Shown piece after piece: positions 1-11,450 of a stretch of 64,000 nucleotides of DNA (positions are counted from its first letter, which is position 1; every line of letters starts with the position of its first letter). The DNA is from Vibrio pelagius. Its GTDB lineage: Bacteria; Pseudomonadota; Gammaproteobacteria; Enterobacterales; Vibrionaceae. The notes beneath the pieces were generated by a model, which was given only the letters and a program-made list of their open reading frames with translations, did not search any database and was not told the DNA's origin. The stretch lies in contig NZ_AP025503.1 in NCBI RefSeq assembly GCF_024347575.1, positions 1,674,001 to 1,738,000 of the forward strand, in the 5' to 3' direction. The position numbers and the translations under genes are program-made.

Positions 1-3000
1 AGGCTCACCGCTGGCAGTGTCTCGCCTGCATTCACCGCGTCAACACCCGCTTGCGTCAGTACCACATCGGTGCCGCTGATCGCGTAGTAACCATCGGTGT
101 TTGTGCCCGGCGTGAAGGCCACACTTGGTGTGCCGTCTTCTTCATCCGACGCCGTGAACGTCGCCACCACGGTATCTACCGCCGCGTCGTTTTCATTGAA
201 CGCTGCCTCTGCCACCACATCGATGGTTGGGCCGTCATTTTGAGCGTTATAAGTTGGTGTATCGCTGTCAACCGCCGTCGCATTGTCGCTATCGGTCGCC
301 GTTAGGCTCACCGCTGGCAGTGTCTCGCCTGCATTCACCGCGTCAACACCCGCTTGCGTCAGTACCACATCGGTGCCGCTGATCGCGTAGTAACCATCGG
401 TGTTTGTGCCCGGCGTGAAGGCCACACTTGGTGTGCCGTCTTCTTCATCCGACGCCGTGAACGTCGCCACCACGGTATCTACCGCCGCGTCGTTTTCATT
501 GAACGCTGCCTCTGCCACCACATCGATGGTTGGGCCGTCATTTTGAGCGTTATAAGTTGGTGTATCGCTGTCAACCGCCGTCGCATTGTCGCTATCGGTC
601 GCCGTTAGGCTCACCGCTGGCAGTGTCTCGCCTGCATTCACCGCGTCAACACCCGCTTGCGTCAGTACCACATCGGTGCCGCTGATCGCGTAGTAACCAT
701 CGGTGTTTGTGCCCGGCGTGAAGGCCACACTTGGTGTGCCGTCTTCTTCATCCGACGCCGTGAACGTCGCCACCACGGTATCTACCGCCGCGTCGTTTTC
801 ATTGAACGCTGCCTCTGCCACCACATCGATGGTTGGGCCGTCATTTTGAGCGTTATAAGTTGGTGTATCGCTGTCAACCGCCGTCGCATTGTCGCTATCG
901 GTCGCCGTTAGGCTCACCGCTGGCAGTGTCTCGCCTGCATTCACCGCGTCAACACCCGCTTGCGTCAGTACCACATCGGTGCCGCTGATCGCGTAGTAAC
1001 CATCGGTGTTTGTGCCCGGCGTGAAGGCCACACTTGGTGTGCCGTCTTCTTCATCCGACGCCGTGAACGTCGCCACCACGGTATCTACCGCCGCGTCGTT
1101 TTCATTGAACGCTGCCTCTGCCACCACATCGATGGTTGGGCCGTCATTTTGAGCGTTATAAGTTGGTGTATCGCTGTCAACCGCCGTCGCATTGTCGCTA
1201 TCGGTCGCCGTTAGGCTCACCGCTGGCAGTGTCTCGCCTGCATTCACCGCGTCAACACCCGCTTGCGTCAGTACCACATCGGTGCCGCTGATCGCGTAGT
1301 AACCATCGGTGTTTGTGCCCGGCGTGAAGGCCACACTTGGTGTGCCGTCTTCTTCATCCGACGCCGTGAACGTCGCCACCACGGTATCTACCGCCGCGTC
1401 GTTTTCATTGAACGCTGCCTCTGCCACCACATCGATGGTTGGGCCGTCATTTTGAGCGTTATAAGTTGGTGTATCGCTGTCAACCGCCGTCGCATTGTCG
1501 CTATCGGTCGCCGTTAGGCTCACCGCTGGCAGTGTCTCGCCTGCATTCACCGCGTCAACACCCGCTTGCGTCAGTACCACATCGGTGCCGCTGATCGCGT
1601 AGTAACCATCGGTGTTTGTGCCCGGCGTGAAGGCCACACTTGGTGTGCCGTCTTCTTCATCCGACGCCGTGAACGTCGCCACCACGGTATCTACCGCCGC
1701 GTCGTTTTCATTGAACGCTGCCTCTGCCACCACATCGATGGTTGGGCCGTCATTTTGAGCGTTATAAGTTGGTGTATCGCTGTCAACCGCCGTCGCATTG
1801 TCGCTATCGGTCGCCGTTAGGCTCACCGCTGGCAGTGTCTCGCCTGCATTCACCGCGTCAACACCCGCTTGCGTCAGTACCACATCGGTGCCGCTGATCG
1901 CGTAGTAACCATCGGTGTTTGTGCCCGGCGTGAAGGCCACACTTGGTGTGCCGTCTTCTTCATCCGACGCCGTGAACGTCGCCACCACGGTATCTACCGC
2001 CGCGTCGTTTTCATTGAACGCTGCCTCTGCCACCACATCGATGGTTGGGCCGTCATTTTGAGCGTTATAAGTTGGTGTATCGCTGTCAACCGCCGTCGCA
2101 TTGTCGCTATCGGTCGCCGTTAGGCTCACCGCTGGCAGTGTCTCGCCTGCATTCACCGCGTCAACACCCGCTTGCGTCAGTACCACATCGGTGCCGCTGA
2201 TCGCGTAGTAACCATCGGTGTTTGTGCCCGGCGTGAAGGCCACACTTGGTGTGCCGTCTTCTTCATCCGACGCCGTGAACGTCGCCACCACGGTATCTAC
2301 CGCCGCGTCGTTTTCATTGAACGCTGCCTCTGCCACCACATCGATGGTTGGGCCGTCATTTTGAGCGTTATAAGTTGGTGTATCGCTGTCAACCGCCGTC
2401 GCATTGTCGCTATCGGTCGCCGTTAGGCTCACCGCTGGCAGTGTCTCGCCTGCATTCACCGCGTCAACACCCGCTTGCGTCAGTACCACATCGGTGCCGC
2501 TGATCGCGTAGTAACCATCGGTGTTTGTGCCCGGCGTGAAGGCCACACTTGGTGTGCCGTCTTCTTCATCCGACGCCGTGAACGTCGCCACCACGGTATC
2601 TACCGCCGCGTCGTTTTCATTGAACGCTGCCTCTGCCACCACATCGATGGTTGGGCCGTCATTTTGAGCGTTATAAGTTGGTGTATCGCTGTCAACCGCC
2701 GTCGCATTGTCGCTATCGGTCGCCGTTAGGCTCACCGCTGGCAGTGTCTCGCCTGCATTCACCGCGTCAACACCCGCTTGCGTCAGTACCACATCGGTGC
2801 CGCTGATCGCGTAGTAACCATCGGTGTTTGTGCCCGGCGTGAAGGCCACACTTGGTGTGCCGTCTTCTTCATCCGACGCCGTGAACGTCGCCACCACGGT
2901 ATCTACCGCCGCGTCGTTTTCATTGAACGCTGCCTCTGCCACCACATCGATGGTTGGGCCGTCATTTTGAGCGTTATAAGTTGGTGTATCGCTGTCAACC

Positions 3001-6000
3001 GCCGTCGCATTGTCGCTATCGGTCGCCGTTAGGCTCACCGCTGGCAGTGTCTCGCCTGCATTCACCGCGTCAACACCCGCTTGCGTCAGTACCACATCGG
3101 TGCCGCTGATCGCGTAGTAACCATCGGTGTTTGTGCCCGGCGTGAAGGCCACACTTGGTGTGCCGTCTTCTTCATCCGACGCCGTGAACGTCGCCACCAC
3201 GGTATCTACCGCCGCGTCGTTTTCATTGAACGCTGCCTCTGCCACCACATCGATGGTTGGGCCGTCATTTTGAGCGTTATAAGTTGGTGTATCGCTGTCA
3301 ACCGCCGTCGCATTGTCGCTATCGGTCGCCGTTAGGCTCACCGCTGGCAGTGTCTCGCCTGCATTCACCGCGTCAACACCCGCTTGCGTCAGTACCACAT
3401 CGGTGCCGCTGATCGCGTAGTAACCATCGGTGTTTGTGCCCGGCGTGAAGGCCACACTTGGTGTGCCGTCTTCTTCATCCGACGCCGTGAACGTCGCCAC
3501 CACGGTATCTACCGCCGCGTCGTTTTCATTGAACGCTGCCTCTGCCACCACATCGATGGTTGGGCCGTCATTTTGAGCGTTATAAGTTGGTGTATCGCTG
3601 TCAACCGCCGTCGCATTGTCGCTATCGGTCGCCGTTAGGCTCACCGCTGGCAGTGTCTCGCCTGCATTCACCGCGTCAACACCCGCTTGCGTCAGTACCA
3701 CATCGGTGCCGCTGATCGCGTAGTAACCATCGGTGTTTGTGCCCGGCGTGAAGGCCACACTTGGTGTGCCGTCTTCTTCATCCGACGCCGTGAACGTCGC
3801 CACCACGGTATCTACCGCCGCGTCGTTTTCATTGAACGCTGCCTCTGCCACCACATCGATGGTTGGGCCGTCATTTTGAGCGTTATAAGTTGGTGTATCG
3901 CTGTCAACCGCCGTCGCATTGTCGCTATCGGTCGCCGTTAGGCTCACCGCTGGCAGTGTCTCGCCTGCATTCACCGCGTCAACACCCGCTTGCGTCAGTA
4001 CCACATCGGTGCCGCTGATCGCGTAGTAACCATCGGTGTTTGTGCCCGGCGTGAAGGCCACACTTGGTGTGCCGTCTTCTTCATCCGACGCCGTGAACGT
4101 CGCCACCACGGTATCTACCGCCGCGTCGTTTTCATTGAACGCTGCCTCTGCCACCACATCGATGGTTGGGCCGTCATTTTGAGCGTTATAAGTTGGTGTA
4201 TCGCTGTCAACCGCCGTCGCATTGTCGCTATCGGTCGCCGTTAGGCTCACCGCTGGCAGTGTCTCGCCTGCATTCACCGCGTCAACACCCGCTTGCGTCA
4301 GTACCACATCGGTGCCGCTGATCGCGTAGTAACCATCGGTGTTTGTGCCCGGCGTGAAGGCCACACTTGGTGTGCCGTCTTCTTCATCCGACGCCGTGAA
4401 CGTCGCCACCACGGTATCTACCGCCGCGTCGTTTTCATTGAACGCTGCCTCTGCCACCACATCGATGGTTGGGCCGTCATTTTGAGCGTTATAAGTTGGT
4501 GTATCGCTGTCAACCGCCGTCGCATTGTCGCTATCGGTCGCCGTTAGGCTCACCGCTGGCAGTGTCTCGCCTGCATTCACCGCGTCAACACCCGCTTGCG
4601 TCAGTACCACATCGGTGCCGCTGATCGCGTAGTAACCATCGGTGTTTGTGCCCGGCGTGAAGGCCACACTTGGTGTGCCGTCTTCTTCATCCGACGCCGT
4701 GAACGTCGCCACCACGGTATCTACCGCCGCGTCGTTTTCATTGAACGCTGCCTCTGCCACCACATCGATGGTTGGGCCGTCATTTTGAGCGTTATAAGTT
4801 GGTGTATCGCTGTCAACCGCCGTCGCATTGTCGCTATCGGTCGCCGTTAGGCTCACCGCTGGCAGTGTCTCGCCTGCATTCACCGCGTCAACACCCGCTT
4901 GCGTCAGTACCACATCGGTGCCGCTGATCGCGTAGTAACCATCGGTGTTTGTGCCCGGCGTGAAGGCCACACTTGGTGTGCCGTCTTCTTCATCCGACGC
5001 CGTGAACGTCGCCACCACGGTATCTACCGCCGCGTCGTTTTCATTGAACGCTGCCTCTGCCACCACATCGATGGTTGGGCCGTCATTTTGAGCGTTATAA
5101 GTTGGTGTATCGCTGTCAACCGCCGTCGCATTGTCGCTATCGGTCGCCGTTAGGCTCACCGCTGGCAGTGTCTCGCCTGCATTCACCGCGTCAACACCCG
5201 CTTGCGTCAGTACCACATCGGTGCCGCTGATCGCGTAGTAACCATCGGTGTTTGTGCCCGGCGTGAAGGCCACACTTGGTGTGCCGTCTTCTTCATCCGA
5301 CGCCGTGAACGTCGCCACCACGGTATCTACCGCCGCGTCGTTTTCATTGAACGCTGCCTCTGCCACCACATCGATGGTTGGGCCGTCATTTTGAGCGTTA
5401 TAAGTTGGTGTATCGCTGTCAACCGCCGTCGCATTGTCGCTATCGGTCGCCGTTAGGCTCACCGCTGGCAGTGTCTCGCCTGCATTCACCGCGTCAACAC
5501 CCGCTTGCGTCAGTACCACATCGGTGCCGCTGATCGCGTAGTAACCATCGGTGTTTGTGCCCGGCGTGAAGGCCACACTTGGTGTGCCGTCTTCTTCATC
5601 CGACGCCGTGAACGTCGCCACCACGGTATCTACCGCCGCGTCGTTTTCATTGAACGCTGCCTCTGCCACCACATCGATGGTTGGGCCGTCATTTTGAGCG
5701 TTATAAGTTGGTGTATCGCTGTCAACCGCCGTCGCATTGTCGCTATCGGTCGCCGTTAGGCTCACCGCTGGCAGTGTCTCGCCTGCATTCACCGCGTCAA
5801 CACCCGCTTGCGTCAGTACCACATCGGTGCCGCTGATCGCGTAGTAACCATCGGTGTTTGTGCCCGGCGTGAAGGCCACACTTGGTGTGCCGTCTTCTTC
5901 ATCCGACGCCGTGAACGTCGCCACCACGGTATCTACCGCCGCGTCGTTTTCATTGAACGCTGCCTCTGCCACCACATCGATGGTTGGGCCGTCATTTTGA

Positions 6001-9000
6001 GCGTTATAAGTTGGTGTATCGCTGTCAACCGCCGTCGCATTGTCGCTATCGGTCGCCGTTAGGCTCACCGCTGGCAGTGTCTCGCCTGCATTCACCGCGT
6101 CAACACCCGCTTGCGTCAGTACCACATCGGTGCCGCTGATCGCGTAGTAACCATCGGTGTTTGTGCCCGGCGTGAAGGCCACACTTGGTGTGCCGTCTTC
6201 TTCATCCGACGCCGTGAACGTCGCCACCACGGTATCTACCGCCGCGTCGTTTTCATTGAACGCTGCCTCTGCCACCACATCGATGGTTGGGCCGTCATTT
6301 TGAGCGTTATAAGTTGGTGTATCGCTGTCAACCGCCGTCGCATTGTCGCTATCGGTCGCCGTTAGGCTCACCGCTGGCAGTGTCTCGCCTGCATTCACCG
6401 CGTCAACACCCGCTTGCGTCAGTACCACATCGGTGCCGCTGATCGCGTAGTAACCATCGGTGTTTGTGCCCGGCGTGAAGGCCACACTTGGTGTGCCGTC
6501 TTCTTCATCCGACGCCGTGAACGTCGCCACCACGGTATCTACCGCCGCGTCGTTTTCATTGAACGCTGCCTCTGCCACCACATCGATGGTTGGGCCGTCA
6601 TTTTGAGCGTTATAAGTTGGTGTATCGCTGTCAACCGCCGTCGCATTGTCGCTATCGGTCGCCGTTAGGCTCACCGCTGGCAGTGTCTCGCCTGCATTCA
6701 CCGCGTCAACACCCGCTTGCGTCAGTACCACATCGGTGCCGCTGATCGCGTAGTAACCATCGGTGTTTGTGCCCGGCGTGAAGGCCACACTTGGTGTGCC
6801 GTCTTCTTCATCCGACGCCGTGAACGTCGCCACCACGGTATCTACCGCCGCGTCGTTTTCATTGAACGCTGCCTCTGCCACCACATCGATGGTTGGGCCG
6901 TCATTTTGAGCGTTATAAGTTGGTGTATCGCTGTCAACCGCCGTCGCATTGTCGCTATCGGTCGCCGTTAGGCTCACCGCTGGCAGTGTCTCGCCTGCAT
7001 TCACCGCGTCAACACCCGCTTGCGTCAGTACCACATCGGTGCCGCTGATCGCGTAGTAACCATCGGTGTTTGTGCCCGGCGTGAAGGCCACACTTGGTGT
7101 GCCGTCTTCTTCATCCGACGCCGTGAACGTCGCCACCACGGTATCTACCGCCGCGTCGTTTTCATTGAACGCTGCCTCTGCCACCACATCGATGGTTGGG
7201 CCGTCATTTTGAGCGTTATAAGTTGGTGTATCGCTGTCAACCGCCGTCGCATTGTCGCTATCGGTCGCCGTTAGGCTCACCGCTGGCAGTGTCTCGCCTG
7301 CATTCACCGCGTCAACACCCGCTTGCGTCAGTACCACATCGGTGCCGCTGATCGCGTAGTAACCATCGGTGTTTGTGCCCGGCGTGAAGGCCACACTTGG
7401 TGTGCCGTCTTCTTCATCCGACGCCGTGAACGTCGCCACCACGGTATCTACCGCCGCGTCGTTTTCATTGAACGCTGCCTCTGCCACCACATCGATGGTT
7501 GGGCCGTCATTTTGAGCGTTATAAGTTGGTGTATCGCTGTCAACCGCCGTCGCATTGTCGCTATCGGTCGCCGTTAGGCTCACCGCTGGCAGTGTCTCGC
7601 CTGCATTCACCGCGTCAACACCCGCTTGCGTCAGTACCACATCGGTGCCGCTGATCGCGTAGTAACCATCGGTGTTTGTGCCCGGCGTGAAGGCCACACT
7701 TGGTGTGCCGTCTTCTTCATCCGACGCCGTGAACGTCGCCACCACGGTATCTACCGCCGCGTCGTTTTCATTGAACGCTGCCTCTGCCACCACATCGATG
7801 GTTGGGCCGTCATTTTGAGCGTTATAAGTTGGTGTATCGCTGTCAACCGCCGTCGCATTGTCGCTATCGGTCGCCGTTAGGCTCACCGCTGGCAGTGTCT
7901 CGCCTGCATTCACCGCGTCAACACCCGCTTGCGTCAGTACCACATCGGTGCCGCTGATCGCGTAGTAACCATCGGTGTTTGTGCCCGGCGTGAAGGCCAC
8001 ACTTGGTGTGCCGTCTTCTTCATCCGACGCCGTGAACGTCGCCACCACGGTATCTACCGCCGCGTCGTTTTCATTGAACGCTGCCTCTGCCACCACATCG
8101 ATGGTTGGGCCGTCATTTTGAGCGTTATAAGTTGGTGTATCGCTGTCAACCGCCGTCGCATTGTCGCTATCGGTCGCCGTTAGGCTCACCGCTGGCAGTG
8201 TCTCGCCTGCATTCACCGCGTCAACACCCGCTTGCGTCAGTACCACATCGGTGCCGCTGATCGCGTAGTAACCATCGGTGTTTGTGCCCGGCGTGAAGGC
8301 CACACTTGGTGTGCCGTCTTCTTCATCCGACGCCGTGAACGTCGCCACCACGGTATCTACCGCCGCGTCGTTTTCATTGAACGCTGCCTCTGCCACCACA
8401 TCGATGGTTGGGCCGTCATTTTGAGCGTTATAAGTTGGTGTATCGCTGTCAACCGCCGTCGCATTGTCGCTATCGGTCGCCGTTAGGCTCACCGCTGGCA
8501 GTGTCTCGCCTGCATTCACCGCGTCAACACCCGCTTGCGTCAGTACCACATCGGTGCCGCTGATCGCGTAGTAACCATCGGTGTTTGTGCCCGGCGTGAA
8601 GGCCACACTTGGTGTGCCGTCTTCTTCATCCGACGCCGTGAACGTCGCCACCACGGTATCTACCGCCGCGTCGTTTTCATTGAACGCTGCCTCTGCCACC
8701 ACATCGATGGTTGGGCCGTCATTTTGAGCGTTATAAGTTGGTGTATCGCTGTCAACCGCCGTCGCATTGTCGCTATCGGTCGCCGTTAGGCTCACCGCTG
8801 GCAGTGTCTCGCCTGCATTCACCGCGTCAACACCCGCTTGCGTCAGTACCACATCGGTGCCGCTGATCGCGTAGTAACCATCGGTGTTTGTGCCCGGCGT
8901 GAAGGCCACACTTGGTGTGCCGTCTTCTTCATCCGACGCCGTGAACGTCGCCACCACGGTATCTACCGCCGCGTCGTTTTCATTGAACGCTGCCTCTGCC

Positions 9001-11450
9001 ACCACATCGATGGTTGGGCCGTCATTTTGAGCGTTATAAGTTGGTGTATCGCTGTCAACCGCCGTCGCATTGTCGCTATCGGTCGCCGTTAGGCTCACCG
9101 CTGGCAGTGTCTCGCCTGCATTCACCGCGTCAACACCCGCTTGCGTCAGTACCACATCGGTGCCGCTGATCGCGTAGTAACCATCGGTGTTTGTGCCCGG
9201 CGTGAAGGCCACACTTGGTGTGCCGTCTTCTTCATCCGACGCCGTGAACGTCGCCACCACGGTATCTACCGCCGCGTCGTTTTCATTGAACGCTGCCTCT
9301 GCCACCACATCGATGGTTGGGCCGTCATTTTGAGCGTTATAAGTTGGTGTATCGCTGTCAACCGCCGTCGCATTGTCGCTATCGGTCGCCGTTAGGCTCA
9401 CCGCTGGCAGTGTCTCGCCTGCATTCACCGCGTCAACACCCGCTTGCGTCAGTACCACATCGGTGCCGCTGATCGCGTAGTAACCATCGGTGTTTGTGCC
9501 CGGCGTGAAGGCCACACTTGGTGTGCCGTCTTCTTCATCCGACGCCGTGAACGTCGCCACCACGGTATCTACCGCCGCGTCGTTTTCATTGAACGCTGCC
9601 TCTGCCACCACATCGATGGTTGGGCCGTCATTTTGAGCGTTATAAGTTGGTGTATCGCTGTCAACCGCCGTCGCATTGTCGCTATCGGTCGCCGTTAGGC
9701 TCACCGCTGGCAGTGTCTCGCCTGCATTCACCGCGTCAACACCCGCTTGCGTCAGTACCACATCGGTGCCGCTGATCGCGTAGTAACCATCGGTGTTTGT
9801 GCCCGGCGTGAAGGCCACACTTGGTGTGCCGTCTTCTTCATCCGACGCCGTGAACGTCGCCACCACGGTATCTACCGCCGCGTCGTTTTCATTGAACGCT
9901 GCCTCTGCCACCACATCGATGGTTGGGCCGTCATTTTGAGCGTTATAAGTTGGTGTATCGCTGTCAACCGCCGTCGCATTGTCGCTATCGGTCGCCGTTA
10001 GGCTCACCGCTGGCAGTGTCTCGCCTGCATTCACCGCGTCAACACCCGCTTGCGTCAGTACCACATCGGTGCCGCTGATCGCGTAGTAACCATCGGTGTT
10101 TGTGCCCGGCGTGAAGGCCACACTTGGTGTGCCGTCTTCTTCATCCGACGCCGTGAACGTCGCCACCACGGTATCTACCGCCGCGTCGTTTTCATTGAAC
10201 GCTGCCTCTGCCACCACATCGATGGTTGGGCCGTCATTTTGAGCGTTATAAGTTGGTGTATCGCTGTCAACCGCCGTCGCATTGTCGCTATCGGTCGCCG
10301 TTAGGCTCACCGCTGGCAGTGTCTCGCCTGCATTCACCGCGTCAACACCCGCTTGCGTCAGTACCACATCGGTGCCGCTGATCGCGTAGTAACCATCGGT
10401 GTTTGTGCCCGGCGTGAAGGCCACACTTGGTGTGCCGTCTTCTTCATCCGACGCCGTGAACGTCGCCACCACGGTATCTACCGCCGCGTCGTTTTCATTG
10501 AACGCTGCCTCTGCCACCACATCGATGGTTGGGCCGTCATTTTGAGCGTTATAAGTTGGTGTATCGCTGTCAACCGCCGTCGCATTGTCGCTATCGGTCG
10601 CCGTTAGGCTCACCGCTGGCAGTGTCTCGCCTGCATTCACCGCGTCAACACCCGCTTGCGTCAGTACCACATCGGTGCCGCTGATCGCGTAGTAACCATC
10701 GGTGTTTGTGCCCGGCGTGAAGGCCACACTTGGTGTGCCGTCTTCTTCATCCGACGCCGTGAACGTCGCCACCACGGTATCTACCGCCGCGTCGTTTTCA
10801 TTGAACGCTGCCTCTGCCACCACATCGATGGTTGGGCCGTCATTTTGAGCGTTATAAGTTGGTGTATCGCTGTCAACCGCCGTCGCATTGTCGCTATCGG
10901 TCGCCGTTAGGCTCACCGCTGGCAGTGTCTCGCCTGCATTCACCGCGTCAACACCCGCTTGCGTCAGTACCACATCGGTGCCGCTGATCGCGTAGTAACC
11001 ATCGGTGTTTGTGCCCGGCGTGAAGGCCACACTTGGTGTGCCGTCTTCTTCATCCGACGCCGTGAACGTCGCCACCACGGTATCTACCGCCGCGTCGTTT
11101 TCATTGAACGCTGCCTCTGCCACCACATCGATGGTTGGGCCGTCATTTTGAGCGTTATAAGTTGGTGTATCGCTGTCAACCGCCGTCGCATTGTCGCTAT
11201 CGGTCGCCGTTAGGCTCACCGCTGGCAGTGTCTCGCCTGCATTCACCGCGTCAACACCCGCTTGCGTCAGTACCACATCGGTGCCGCTGATCGCGTAGTA
11301 ACCATCGGTGTTTGTGCCCGGCGTGAAGGCCACACTTGGTGTGCCGTCTTCTTCATCCGACGCCGTGAACGTCGCCACCACGGTATCTACCGCCGCGTCG
11401 TTTTCATTGAACGCTGCCTCTGCCACCACATCGATGGTTGGGCCGTCATT
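1..11450 (-). repeat. 303-bp tandem repeat array (37 full copies plus 239 bp)
   Basis: The coding repeat of the adhesin has a period of 303 bp, equal to 101 codons. Full units run from 11450 down to 240, and a partial unit fills 239-1. Reading the copies side by side I found no base differences, and the 255-bp stretch that is open in an opposite frame encodes the same 84 residues in every copy where it is complete. Such homogeneity points to recent expansion or ongoing gene conversion. The true copy number is unknown because the array leaves the window. Confidence 0.97.

Noticed and set aside
1..11450. CRISPR array or satellite-like non-coding repeat
   Set aside because: The period is 303 bp with no variable spacers, and every unit is in frame with a coherent Ig-like domain.
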